A stretch of DNA of 64,000 nt from NCBI GenBank assembly GCA_900768795.1, contig CAAGEH010000020.1, positions 46,568-110,567 of the forward strand, written 5' to 3'. A model generated the notes under the pieces. It searched no databases and was not told where the DNA came from. It saw nothing but the letters and a program-made list of their open reading frames with translations. How positions within the stretch are numbered: position 1 is the first letter of the stretch; every line of letters begins with the position of its first letter. The position numbers were made by a program, and so were the translations under genes. Shown piece after piece: positions 21,215-31,079 of the stretch. Source of the DNA: an uncultured Collinsella sp. (GTDB taxonomy: Bacteria; Actinomycetota; Coriobacteriia; Coriobacteriales; Coriobacteriaceae).

Positions 21215-22270
21215 ATGGCTTTAGATGAGAATACTTCGACGGACAAGGCGCTCGGGGATACGCTCGACTACATCACCGAGCAGCTGAAGGCGTTGACTTC
21301 CATTGCCTCGCCGACGGGTTTCACGCGCGCGGCAACCGACTATGTGATGGAGACGCTGCGCGGACTGGGCTTTGAGCCCGAACGTTCCAACAAGGGCAAC
21401 GTGCTCGTTTGCCTTGGTGGCGAGGGCGATCCGCTCGTGCTCGCCAGCCACGTCGATACGCTCGGCGCTATGGTGCGCGCCATCAAGGACAACGGGCGCC
21501 TTCGTCCCACCACGCTCGGCGGTCACCAGTGGTCAACGGCGGATGGCGAAAACTGCACCGTTCACACGCGCGACGGACACGTCTACACGGGCGTTGTGCT
21601 CAATACCGAGCCGTCGAGCCATGTGGCGGATGAAAAGGTCGAGCAGGTCGAGAAGAACATGGAAATTCTTCTCGACGAGAACGTGGACAGCCGCGAGGAT
21701 GCGCTCGAGCTGGGTGTCCAGACGGGCGATATCGTCGCCATGGATCCGCGCACGACGGTGACACCGAGCGGTTACATCAAGAGCCGCTTTTTGGACGACA
21801 AGCTTTCCGCCTCGGTTCTCTTGGGGCTTGCGCGCTCTGTCGCCGCGGGCGAGGTCAAGCTCGCGCGCAAGGTCTCGCTGCTCTTCACCGTGTACGAGGA
21901 GGTCGGTCACGGCGGGGCATATGTGCCTGCGGATACGCGCGATATGCTCAGCGTCGATATGGGCTGCGTGGGCGATGACCTCGGCTGCACCGAGCGCATG
22001 GTCTCGATTTGCGCCAAGGACTCGGGCGGTCCGTACAACTACGAGCTCATAAGCGAGCTCGCCTCCATCGCGCGTGAACTTGATCTGGGCTACGCCATCG
22101 ATGTGTATCCGCACTATGGATCGGATGTCGAGGCGACGCTGCGAGCCGGCTACGATATCCGCCATGGTTTGATCGGACCCGGAGTGTACGCGAGCCACAA
22201 TTACGAACGCAGCCATATCGATGGCGTGCGCAATACCTACGAGCTCGTCCGCGCATTCGTCGAGCGCTAG
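21215..22270 (+). CDS. M42 family metallopeptidase (glutamyl aminopeptidase-like)
   Basis: This 351-aa cytoplasmic di-metal aminopeptidase of the M42 (PepA/FrvX, TET) family trims peptides from the N-terminus. The metal and catalytic residues are all visible: ASHVDTLG, RFLDDK, YEEVGHGG (the EE pair), VDMG and the final ASHNYERSH. The length is normal. The open frame extends upstream, but GGGAAGG at 21202-21208 places the start at the ATG at 21215. It is followed by a minus-strand terminator belonging to the next gene. Confidence 0.93.
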   Translation: MALDENTSTDKALGDTLDYITEQLKALTSIASPTGFTRAATDYVMETLRGLGFEPERSNKGNVLVCLGGEGDPLVLASHVDTLGAMVRAIKDNGRLRPTTLGGHQWSTADGENCTVHTRDGHVYTGVVLNTEPSSHVADEKVEQVEKNMEILLDENVDSREDALELGVQTGDIVAMDPRTTVTPSGYIKSRFLDDKLSASVLLGLARSVAAGEVKLARKVSLLFTVYEEVGHGGAYVPADTRDMLSVDMGCVGDDLGCTERMVSICAKDSGGPYNYELISELASIARELDLGYAIDVYPHYGSDVEATLRAGYDIRHGLIGPGVYASHNYERSHIDGVRNTYELVRAFVER

Positions 22271-22305
22271 GTGTCAATAGATTGACCTGGTAAATAGACC
22301 TGTTC

Positions 22306-22351
22306 CAAAAACACGGGGCGTGACGGTGGCTGTTGCCGCGGTCGCGCCCCG
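22306..22351 (-). terminator. Terminator of the glutamate-cysteine ligase-like gene
   Basis: CGGGGCG (22314-22320) pairs with CGCCCCG (22345-22351), with inner GGTGGC/GCCGCG pairing. On the minus strand the stem is followed by TGTTTTTGG. Confidence 0.65.
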
Positions 22352-22404
22352 CGCGCTGAATCAGGTTGCGTACGGGGCCGCTCGGTTTTCCTCCGGCTCT
22401 GCTT

Positions 22405-23697
22405 CTACTTTGCCCCTTCGGCTCTGAGCTGCCGTTCGGCAAGGGTCTCGCGCGCCGCAACTAGCTCCGCCAGCGGCTCGATATAGCCTTGCTCGTCCGG
22501 TTCGAGTCCCTTGCGCCCCAGCTCGATGAGCATGTCGCACAGTTTTGCCGCCGGGTGACCGTAGACCTCTGCGGAGTATCCGTGTTTCATGAGCTCGTCT
22601 TTTGCGGTCGCGACGGCGGTGCCTCCGACCGGACCGAGTGTGCAGCGCAGTTTCGTTAGATTCTCGGGCGTATAGAAGATTCCCTTGATGAGCGCGCCGT
22701 ACGCTATGACATAGGGGATGGGCATGGAATCGGCGGGGCGTATCTCGATGTAGCTCTTGAGGCGAACATCCGGCCAGGTCATCGACATGGCGTGCGCCAC
22801 GTCGGCATCGTTCATGGGCTTTGCGGCATAGATCTCGCCAAACGTGCGTGTGTCGAGATGTGCCTCTCCCTGCGCGTCCAGACGCTCGATGGCGGGGAAA
22901 TCGAGCAGGAACGCCGCGTAATCGGTAAAGTCGAAGTCGGGATCGAGTGCACCGGGAACCGTGCCGCACCGCGCGGGGTCGCAGTGTTTCCAAATCTCGG
23001 TGCGCATGAGCGTGTGCGGACGCACACGTCCCTCGAAATACGGGGCATTATCGCAGATGAGGGCAAGAAGCGGTGCGATCATTTGCGCTACCTGCATCTT
23101 GTTGATCGTGTCCGCCTCGTCTGCGTAGTCGATCGACACCTGAGTGGAGGCGCTGCCGCGCATCATGCGCGGTCCCCACGGGCTGATGTCCCCGAGGTAT
23201 CGGTTCATGTACGCATAGCGTGCCTTGGGGATGAGTTCCTTGGTCGCGGCGACGCATTTCGGGTCGTAACCGAGCGCGAGCGCACGACCTCCATGGGGCT
23301 TGAGGGCATCGTCGAGGTCGCGTTCGAACTCCTCGAAGGACGCCTGTGCGTCCGCGAGACGTTCAAAGGGGCCAGCCGATAATTCCACCTGCGCCGCCGG
23401 CTCGAGGGTTATCACCGCACCTGGTCTGCCCACGCCGAGTGGATCGCCGTCGTGGACGGTCTTTTCGGGATAGCGCTCGCTTAGCGCTTCGAGTGCATCT
23501 CGGACGCCGCCTGTCTGACTGTAGCCGAGCGCCCTTCCGTCCGCGTCCACGCAGATGTGCTCGAGCTCGATGCCGATGCGTTTGCTCGCAGGACAGGCTC
23601 CACGTTTGAGATGTTCGACGATGGCGGCGATATTCTGCATGCGCGCCGGCTGCGTTTCCTGTAGCTGCGCGTTGCGTTTTGCGGTTGCGTCCTTCAT
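22405..23697 (-). CDS. Glutamate-cysteine ligase-like enzyme (GCS2 / plant-type family)
   Basis: This 430-aa protein fits the GCS2 carboxylate-amine ligase family, which makes gamma-glutamylcysteine from glutamate and cysteine with ATP. Signature stretches are RIGIELEH near residue 40, GDPLG, TLEPAAQVELS, MMRGSASTQVSIDY and YIEIRPADSMP. No glutathione synthetase gene lies nearby, so the product may be used as gamma-glutamylcysteine itself or serve another ligation. The ATG at 23697 is consistent with the alignment start. mnmA lies 97 bp upstream on the same strand. Confidence 0.82.
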   Translation of the reverse strand: MKDATAKRNAQLQETQPARMQNIAAIVEHLKRGACPASKRIGIELEHICVDADGRALGYSQTGGVRDALEALSERYPEKTVHDGDPLGVGRPGAVITLEPAAQVELSAGPFERLADAQASFEEFERDLDDALKPHGGRALALGYDPKCVAATKELIPKARYAYMNRYLGDISPWGPRMMRGSASTQVSIDYADEADTINKMQVAQMIAPLLALICDNAPYFEGRVRPHTLMRTEIWKHCDPARCGTVPGALDPDFDFTDYAAFLLDFPAIERLDAQGEAHLDTRTFGEIYAAKPMNDADVAHAMSMTWPDVRLKSYIEIRPADSMPIPYVIAYGALIKGIFYTPENLTKLRCTLGPVGGTAVATAKDELMKHGYSAEVYGHPAAKLCDMLIELGRKGLEPDEQGYIEPLAELVAARETLAERQLRAEGAK

Positions 23698-23794
23698 AGT
23701 TCAACCAATCGATTTGGTGAGAATTGCATTCTGGTTAGCTGCCCCGTTTGCGTAGCCGTATGCCCAAAATCATCGATTGCGCGGACTCGGCAAG

Positions 23795-24895
23795 TTAGAG
23801 GGTGCGCCTCACCGTGCCGCCGCCGAGAACGATATCCCCATCGTATACGACGACTGCCTGGCCGGGCGCTATGGCACGCTGAGGCGTATCGAAGGCGAGC
23901 GTGATCTCTCCGTCGTCGTTTTGCGTGAGCGTAGCCATCTGGTCCTTCTGGTGGTAGCGGTATTTGGCGCTGACCCGCATACCGTCTTTGGCCATTCGGC
24001 TCATCTCGTCTGTGGGTGCGGACCAAATCCAGTCGGTGGCGACCAGCCCTGTCGCCTCGAGGTCTGCGGCTTCGCCGAGCATGACCGTGTTTGTGTCCGT
24101 GTCGATTCCCGTTACGTAGACGGGATGCGCCATCGCGACGCCAAGGCCCTTGCGCTGCCCCACGGTATAGCGGATGGCCCCCTTGTGGCGACCGACCACC
24201 GAGCCGTCGCGCCAGACGATATCGCCCGCTGCGAGCGGACGGTTCGTGCGCTCCTCGATGAAGGACGCATAGTCGCCGTCGGGCACGAAGCAGATGTCCT
24301 CGCTATCGGGTTTCGCGGCATTGACTAAGCCGATTTTTGCGGCGATGGGACGCACATCGAGCTCTTTGTCGAGCCCTCCGAGCGGTAGCAGGGTATGCGC
24401 AAGACGCTCCTGCGTGAGCGAATAGAGCACATAGCTCTGGTCCTTGCACGCATCGGTCCCACGCCGGAGCTCGTATGCGCCGCTCTCGTTCGCCTCGATG
24501 CGGGCGTAGTGCCCGGTCGCGATATAGTCGAACCCGTTCTCGAGTGCCCAGTCGAGCAGCGCGCCGAACTTGAGGTAGCGGTTGCAGTCGATGCAGGGGT
24601 TGGGCGTGGCACCCGCCTCATAGGTCGAGACGAATTTATCGATGACCTTTCGGGAGAACAGCTCACGAAAATCGAGCACGCGGTAGGGGATGCCCAAGCG
24701 TTCAGCCACGCTTTTTGCGTCCGCGATATCGGATAGCGAGCAGCACGTGCGCGAGCCGTCCGCCCCGAATGAACGGGAGCACGTGAGACGCATCGTGGCA
24801 CCTTCGCAGTCGTAGCCCGCCTGTTTAAGCAGGTAGGCGGTAACGCTTGAATCGACTCCGCCGCTCATGGCGACGAGCACGCGTTTGCTTGACAC
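23795..24895 (-). CDS. mnmA: tRNA 2-thiouridylase MnmA
   Basis: This 366-aa enzyme adds sulfur to the wobble uridine-34 of Lys, Glu and Gln tRNAs, using sulfur relayed from a cysteine desulfurase. The PP-loop SGGVDSSV near residue 10, the catalytic cysteine in NPCIDCNRYLKF and the second in SEDICFVPDGDY are all present. The C-terminal beta-barrel follows. The start is GTG at 24895, with GGGAGG about 9 bp upstream. It sits in a sulfur-related cluster with cysK upstream and a cysteine-using ligase downstream. Confidence 0.96.
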   Translation of the reverse strand: MSSKRVLVAMSGGVDSSVTAYLLKQAGYDCEGATMRLTCSRSFGADGSRTCCSLSDIADAKSVAERLGIPYRVLDFRELFSRKVIDKFVSTYEAGATPNPCIDCNRYLKFGALLDWALENGFDYIATGHYARIEANESGAYELRRGTDACKDQSYVLYSLTQERLAHTLLPLGGLDKELDVRPIAAKIGLVNAAKPDSEDICFVPDGDYASFIEERTNRPLAAGDIVWRDGSVVGRHKGAIRYTVGQRKGLGVAMAHPVYVTGIDTDTNTVMLGEAADLEATGLVATDWIWSAPTDEMSRMAKDGMRVSAKYRYHQKDQMATLTQNDDGEITLAFDTPQRAIAPGQAVVVYDGDIVLGGGTVRRTL

Positions 24896-24953
24896 TGTGT
24901 TGCCTCCCGTGGCAAGTAGGGGTCTCAGCTCTCGAAACGGGCAGATTCCATGT

Positions 24954-24990
24954 GAAATAAGAAAGGCGCAACCCCGGAGGATTGCGCCTC
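24954..24990 (-). terminator. Terminator of cysK
   Basis: AGGCGCAA (24964-24971) pairs with TTGCGCCT (24982-24989). On the minus strand the stem runs into TTTCTTATTTC. Confidence 0.75.
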
Positions 24991-25093
24991 GATGCGTGAT
25001 TGTAGCGCAAGGGCTGCGCGAATTCGCCTGTGCACAGCCCCGGATAGACCTAGAGAGGAAGATGCCTATCGGCGACGGACCGTCACGAAAACG

Positions 25094-26032
<939 letters not shown>

Positions 26033-26229
26033 GGTAGGTTCCTTTCGATGAGAAGAACAAGGGGACTTGCTGGCTGGTCCTATTAAAGGTTAGATGCGTA
26101 CGGTCGATGGCGCTGCGCCATCGCGGGTACATCGCTGCTCGACCATCGTGGAGGCCCCTTTCATTCATTAGCCTACTAAACGCATAGGGAAATATGAAAA
26201 CCCGTTGGCAAGCATATTCGGACTTAAAA

Positions 26230-26272
26230 CCTAGTTTGTCAATAGGATTATGGGAAAGTTTTTTGATATGAT
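26230..26272. promoter_or_regulatory. Divergent cysK / Rrf2-regulator promoters with shared inverted repeat
   Basis: On the minus strand a perfect -35, TTGACA (complement of 26237-26242), with GAATAT 17 bp on, would serve cysK. On the plus strand TATGAT (26267-26272) with TAGGAT 18 bp upstream would serve the regulator. The inverted repeat CCTA-N9-TAGG (26230-26246) covers the cysK -35 and the regulator -35, so one bound protein could control both. The regulator is presumably the adjacent Rrf2 protein. Confidence 0.55.
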
Positions 26273-26305
26273 TTAAATCAACCAACTTATCCGAAGGGAT
26301 TATAG

Positions 26306-26734
26306 ATGCTTGTCTCAACAAAAGGCAGATATGCCTTGCGCGTGATGATCGATTTGGCGGAGCACCGCGCGGCAGGAAGGACGCCGCTCAAAGAGATCGC
26401 CCAGCGCCAGAACATATCTGAGAAGTACCTCGAGAACATTCTCGCCACGCTCGTGCGCGCCGGCAAGCTGTCGGGTATGCGCGGAAAGGGCGGCGGTTAC
26501 ATTTTGACCAAGGCACCCGACCAGTACACGGTTGGCGAGATCCTGCGCCTGACCGAGGGAACGCTCGCGCCCGTCGCCTGTCTCGAGGGCGATTGCTCCG
26601 GATGCGAGCGCGCTAACGAGTGCCCTACGCTCGATATGTGGAAGGGGCTCGATAAACTGATCAACGAGTATCTCGACGGCATCACCATCGAGGACCTGAC
26701 GGGCGGCTCGGCGGAGTACGACTACGTGATCTAG
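26306..26734 (+). CDS. Rrf2-family transcriptional regulator (CymR/IscR-like)
   Basis: This 142-aa winged-helix repressor begins with the typical MLVSTKGRYALRVMIDLA and the recognition helix region NISEKYLENILATL. A cysteine-rich loop (CLEGDC, SGC, ANEC) resembles the IscR/RsrR position that binds a Fe-S cluster. Rrf2 proteins next to cysK commonly act as CymR, sensing cysteine through CysK, or as IscR sensing Fe-S status. Which applies here is open; the four cysteines favour a metal or redox sensor, the neighbourhood favours cysteine control. GAAGGG precedes the ATG. Confidence 0.9.
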   Translation: MLVSTKGRYALRVMIDLAEHRAAGRTPLKEIAQRQNISEKYLENILATLVRAGKLSGMRGKGGGYILTKAPDQYTVGEILRLTEGTLAPVACLEGDCSGCERANECPTLDMWKGLDKLINEYLDGITIEDLTGGSAEYDYVI

Positions 26735-26817
26735 GCCCGCAGTCTAAGGGACGGGGCCCTGTTGCCCCTGCTTTGCCGCCGGCGCCCGGATAGAGAGGCG
26801 AGTCTCGGCGCTCGAGC

Positions 26818-27183
26818 CTAGTCGAGAAACACGCCGTTCAGCACCGACGTCGCGATGCTCACGATGATTGCACCGAAAAATGCCGACATGAAGCCGCTGA
26901 TCGAGATACCCGAACCCAGAAGATTGACCGACAGCCAGCTCGAGAGCTCGAGCATAAAGCTATTGATCACGAGCTGGAAGATGCCGAGCGTGAGAATCGT
27001 CACGGGGAGCGAGATCGCGCTCACGAACGGCTTGACGATCGCGTTGACGATGCCGAGGAACAGCCCCACGAATGCGAAGCTGATCCAAGCGGGCGTGGCG
27101 CCGAACGGCATGATGCCCGGCACGATGGCGGTTGCGAAAGCGATGGAGATGGCCGAAACGAGCCAGTTGCAGAGAAAAGTCAT
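26818..27183 (-). CDS. YvlD/phage-holin-4-superfamily membrane protein
   Basis: This 121-aa protein has four predicted transmembrane helices and matches the pattern of the small Phage_holin_4_2 (YvlD-like) family, e.g. GLFLGIVNAIVKPF and LPVTILTLGIFQLVINSFML. Despite the family name it is usually chromosomal, not phage; in Bacillus YvlD relates to envelope stress. No phage genes are near. It is convergent with the Rrf2 gene, 83 bp apart. Confidence 0.85.
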   Translation of the reverse strand: MTFLCNWLVSAISIAFATAIVPGIMPFGATPAWISFAFVGLFLGIVNAIVKPFVSAISLPVTILTLGIFQLVINSFMLELSSWLSVNLLGSGISISGFMSAFFGAIIVSIATSVLNGVFLD

Positions 27184-27433
27184 GGAAGCTCCTTGTCATC
27201 GAAACTTGACGAGCATCTTATACCCTGCGAAGCGCATTCCGTCGTGTTCCGTTTGAGTTGTGGCGGAACGGTTGCACTGCGCGCAACCTCCGGGTCGGGA
27301 CGCTTTAGCAAAGTGTAGTGTGCTAGACTCGTCAGTGGCGGTTTATCCGCTTTTTATTTTGAATCGTTGCGGTTCTATCCGCATTTTTTCTTTATTGGAT
27401 TTCGTTGCCTTTGCGCAGTTACGGCGGTGATTG

Positions 27434-27733
27434 ATGAACATCGATACCATGTTCGAGCGTGAGGATGTCAGCCAACTGACCCATGCGCTCGCGCTTCTTA
27501 ACGATGAGCAGGACGTCAAGGCGTTTATTACCGACCTATGCACCCCGCGTGAGATCTGCGATCTTGCCCAGCGCCTTCAGGTGGCGCGTTTTCTCGATGA
27601 GGGCGAGCCCTATGTCGAGGTCCAGGCGCGAACGGGCGCGAGCTCCACGACGGTGAGCCGCGTTTCCAAGGCGCTTAACGGCGAGTACGGCGGCTATCGC
27701 AAGATGCTCATCAGGCTCGAGGACGGAGAATAG
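27434..27733 (+). CDS. YerC/YecD-type TrpR-like DNA-binding protein
   Basis: This 99-aa protein belongs to the TrpR YerC/YecD family, with the helix-turn-helix region CTPREICDLAQRLQVARFL and TGASSTTVSRVSKAL. The target in this organism is unknown; no trp genes are in the window. The ATG at 27434 is chosen over a TTG three bases earlier. A terminator follows at 27798, so it is a single-gene unit. Confidence 0.88.
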   Translation: MNIDTMFEREDVSQLTHALALLNDEQDVKAFITDLCTPREICDLAQRLQVARFLDEGEPYVEVQARTGASSTTVSRVSKALNGEYGGYRKMLIRLEDGE

Positions 27734-27797
27734 CCCTGTTGCAGGCGTTCGAGGTGTCGGCTTGCTCATATCGGCTCCGCACGGTATACGGATTTTT

Positions 27798-27826
27798 GAC
27801 GCGTCGTTTTTCGGCGCGTCTTTTTT
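27798..27826 (+). terminator. Rho-independent terminator after the YerC-like gene
   Basis: GACGCG (27798-27803) pairs with CGCGTC (27815-27820), followed by six T. Confidence 0.85.
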
Positions 27827-27925
27827 CCTTGCGGCATGTGTGTCCAGACGAGTCTGTACGATATGTGTGACTGAACAAGCTCTCGCGTTTTTCGCGATCG
27901 AAAACCATTCGCTTCAGGAGGTTCC

Positions 27926-30900
27926 ATGGCGGTCAGGGTTTATAGGGCCAACCGACTTGATTTTGCTTCTGCTGTTACCGGTCACCTGCGCAAACAGGTT
28001 GCCGACTACGGACGCGCTACGCTTATCGTCTCTGCGCCCGCCGCTCGCGAGCGCGTTCGTCGCGTTCTTGCCGATGCGGGCCTGGGGCTCGGCGTCGACG
28101 TGCTCACGCCGGCATCGTGGCTTTCCCAGGTTTGGGATCTCGTGGGCGACGGGCGTGCATTTGTGAGCGCGATGCAGCGTCGCATGATCATGGAGGATGC
28201 GGTCGAGCGCGCACGCGAGGCGCATGCGCTTGAGCCGCTGCTGGATTCTCCGGGTACGGTTCGCATGCTCGACCGTATGGCGCGCGAGCTCGTCTGCCCC
28301 ATGGCGGCAACGGTGCGTGAACGCGCCGTGGCGCAGGGCGCCGCCGGCATCGACACCGCGGAGTCCGCTTCCGAGCGGCGCGTATTCGAGCTCGTGGACG
28401 GCTATGCCCGTGCGCTCGATGCGCGCGGCCTTGTGGAGCCTGCCGAGGCGGCAGAGCTTATTGGACGCGCTGCGTCAGGCGATGCATCGGCGCTTCCGGG
28501 TGTAGATGCGCAATCCGTCGCGCTTCCGGCTGCGCTTGCATCGATGACGCTTCTCGATGTCAGCAAGCTCTCAGGCTTTCATGTCAACCTGCTGGCGGCG
28601 ACAAGCCGTGCGGGAGCCGAGGTCTCTTTCGTGCTTTCGGGTGGGTTCGCCATGGACGCTTCCTTGGTGGCGGACGCATTTACCGCCGTGGGCGCAGACG
28701 TCACCGTGGGCGCACTCGAGGCTTTGCCTGCAGATGGAGGCACTCGAAAGGAAGACGGTTGCGAACACGGGCGCGTGTTCGCACTCGATTCTCCCGAGGT
28801 TGCATCTTCCGTATACGATTTTCTCGAGGTTTCCGGACCCCATGCCAAGGCGCGCTCATATGCGAACGAGGCCGTCCGTATGCTCAAGGCTGCCGGCGCA
28901 CGGGTGCCGCAGCGTGCGCACGTCGTTGTCGCGTCGGCACGCCCCTCGGCACTTGCGCGTGAGCTGGTGCCGTATCTCACGGCGCGGAAGGTCGCGTGCG
29001 AGTTTACCCAGATCGACCGCTTTTTGGATACCTGTTGCGGTAGGGCGTTCAGCTCGCTGGTTGATATCGCATCGCGTATGGCCGATGCCGACTCCGGCAA
29101 GAGCTCTCCTTCCGTTTGGTGGCCGGCTCCGGAAATCACGGATTGGCTTTACAACCCGATTTCGGGTGCCGATGCCGCTTCCGCCCGCGGGTTCGATAAA
29201 AAGATCCGCTCCACGCGCGCCATGTCGACCGACGATGTTCGTCGCTATCTCCAGAGCGTACAGGGACAGGTGAGATCCTCGCGTGAGAAGCTGGCTGACG
29301 ACGACCCGCGTCGAAACGTTCCATGCGTTTGCGCCGACGTGCTGCAGTTTATCGAGCAGAAGCGACCGGTTTCGGCACTGCGCGCCATGGCTTCCGTTGC
29401 CGAGGCGGCGCCCGGATTCATGTTCGGAACCGAAGACGGCTTCCTGCATCGCGATGCCGAGTTCACTATGGCCGCGCGCGCAGCGGAGCTCGTCTCGAAC
29501 GATGCCCACGAGCTCGGTATCTCGCAATCGACGGCGGTCGCCGCGCTTGACGGCCTCTGCTGCAGGACGCGTTCTGTGGCGTATGCGCTCGACGCCGCAT
29601 CCGCCGACGAAGGCGTGCGCTCGCAGGGGGCTCTTCCCCTCGTGAGCTTCATGACGCTCGCGGATTCCTCCGAGCTTGCCCGGGGTAGCGTCGACGGCGT
29701 GCTGCTCGCCGACATGGACGTGATGAGCTACCCGCTCTCGCACGATGAGGGCCCGCTCGTGACCTTGGCGGAGCGCTTCGGCATGGCAGACATTGCCCTC
29801 GAGCCGGCGACCGTGCTCGACGAGCGCGTCGCTCGCGCGGCTGCGGCATCGCGCGGTTTCGTGGTTCTTGCGCGCGTGACGCACGACCGGCAGGCAAAGA
29901 AGCGCTTTCCCGCCGCAGCCTGGACGGAGCTGCTCGTCGCATCTTCAACCAAGCCGCGCTTGGTGGGCGAGGGCGACATCGTTGCCGATTTCGATCCCGC
30001 GCAGGGCGAGGGCCTATCGCTTGAGAGCGTTGTCTGCGAGGCGCCGCAACATCTCAGCGGGGCGGCGGCACGCTATACCGTTTTGCGTCAGCGCAAGAAA
30101 GACGGCCCCTCCTCACCGCTTTTGCCGCGTCTCACCTCTGCATCGCAGATCGAATCGTATGTGAGCTGCCCGCTCTGCTGGTTCATCTCGTCGCGTGTGC
30201 GCCCACAGACCCTCGATGCGGGTTTCGGCGGCATGGAGAAGGGAAACTTCGTGCACGACGTGCTCTGCCGCCTGCACCAGGTTCTCCCCGAAGAGGGCAT
30301 CGAACGCGTGACGCCGGAGAACCTCGATCGTGCGTTTTCCGTGCTCGACCGCGTCTTTGATGAGGTGCGTGCGGAGCATGCTGCCGGGAAGACCCCCTCG
30401 TCTGCACCGCTTGTTCCGCTCTCCTCGGTCGAGTCCGCGCAGATCGATGAGATCCTGCCACAGCTCAAGGCGACCGTCCGCTACGAGGCGCGGGCGCTCG
30501 CGCCTTTTAAACCCGCGTATCTCGAGTATTCGTTCAACGACCTCGGTGTCACCTATGCGGGCTATCCGCTCGGAGGGCGCATCGATCGCGTCGATGTCGA
30601 TGGCGAGGGACGTGCGGTCGTGATCGACTACAAGCATCGTGCCGATGTCAACCAGTTCAAGCTCAGCGATCCGTCCATTGTTGACAAGGACGGAAAGCGT
30701 CCGATCGACGACCCACGTTGGCTTCCCGAGCACACTCAGACGCTGATCTACGCGCAGGCGCTCCGCCGTGCCCTCGGGCTCGATCCCGCCGCTGCGCTGT
30801 ATTTCTCGACCAAGGGCAACCGTCCCGCAATGCGCGGTGCCGCATCCGATGCGCTTGTCGATCCCGAACACGGGGACGGTATGGTCCCGGGCCTGCGCGA

Positions 30901-31075
30901 CGGGTTCCCCGGTGCGGGTGGTTCCTGGACTTTCGATGAGTTGCTCGATTACACCGAGGAGGGCATCGCCCAGCGTTTGCGCGAGATGGAGGCGGGCGTC
31001 GTCGCCGCCTCGCCCGACCAGTCGGGGCGCTGCGCATTCAACCATCCGTTCGGATTTGCGAGGAGGGAGGCGTAA
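27926..31075 (+). CDS. AddB/RexB-like PD-(D/E)XK nuclease subunit
   Basis: This 1049-aa protein pairs with the AddA-like helicase that starts 4 bp downstream, so together they should resect DNA double-strand breaks for recombination. The C-terminal nuclease is clear: RIDRVDVDG...VVIDYKHRAD carries the D...DxK core, with SCPLCWF upstream. Two features differ from Bacillus AddB: no Walker A loop is visible near the N-terminus, and I see only CPLC plus one late Cys rather than the four cysteines of the Fe-S staple. It may therefore be a helicase-dead scaffold/nuclease subunit. AGGAGG sets the start. The symbol is withheld because AddB versus other RecB-like partners is unresolved. Confidence 0.82.
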   Translation: MAVRVYRANRLDFASAVTGHLRKQVADYGRATLIVSAPAARERVRRVLADAGLGLGVDVLTPASWLSQVWDLVGDGRAFVSAMQRRMIMEDAVERAREAHALEPLLDSPGTVRMLDRMARELVCPMAATVRERAVAQGAAGIDTAESASERRVFELVDGYARALDARGLVEPAEAAELIGRAASGDASALPGVDAQSVALPAALASMTLLDVSKLSGFHVNLLAATSRAGAEVSFVLSGGFAMDASLVADAFTAVGADVTVGALEALPADGGTRKEDGCEHGRVFALDSPEVASSVYDFLEVSGPHAKARSYANEAVRMLKAAGARVPQRAHVVVASARPSALARELVPYLTARKVACEFTQIDRFLDTCCGRAFSSLVDIASRMADADSGKSSPSVWWPAPEITDWLYNPISGADAASARGFDKKIRSTRAMSTDDVRRYLQSVQGQVRSSREKLADDDPRRNVPCVCADVLQFIEQKRPVSALRAMASVAEAAPGFMFGTEDGFLHRDAEFTMAARAAELVSNDAHELGISQSTAVAALDGLCCRTRSVAYALDAASADEGVRSQGALPLVSFMTLADSSELARGSVDGVLLADMDVMSYPLSHDEGPLVTLAERFGMADIALEPATVLDERVARAAAASRGFVVLARVTHDRQAKKRFPAAAWTELLVASSTKPRLVGEGDIVADFDPAQGEGLSLESVVCEAPQHLSGAAARYTVLRQRKKDGPSSPLLPRLTSASQIESYVSCPLCWFISSRVRPQTLDAGFGGMEKGNFVHDVLCRLHQVLPEEGIERVTPENLDRAFSVLDRVFDEVRAEHAAGKTPSSAPLVPLSSVESAQIDEILPQLKATVRYEARALAPFKPAYLEYSFNDLGVTYAGYPLGGRIDRVDVDGEGRAVVIDYKHRADVNQFKLSDPSIVDKDGKRPIDDPRWLPEHTQTLIYAQALRRALGLDPAAALYFSTKGNRPAMRGAASDALVDPEHGDGMVPGLRDGFPGAGGSWTFDELLDYTEEGIAQRLREMEAGVVAASPDQSGRCAFNHPFGFARREA

Positions 31076-31079
31076 CGCC

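Noticed and set aside
26033..26220. T-box or SAM-type riboswitch in the cysK leader
   Set aside because: A hairpin and a TGTACCCGCG stretch are present, but the T-box consensus and specifier structure are not recognisable.
26818..27183. Phage remnant suggested by the holin-like membrane protein
   Set aside because: This family is mostly chromosomal and no other phage gene, integrase or attachment site is nearby.
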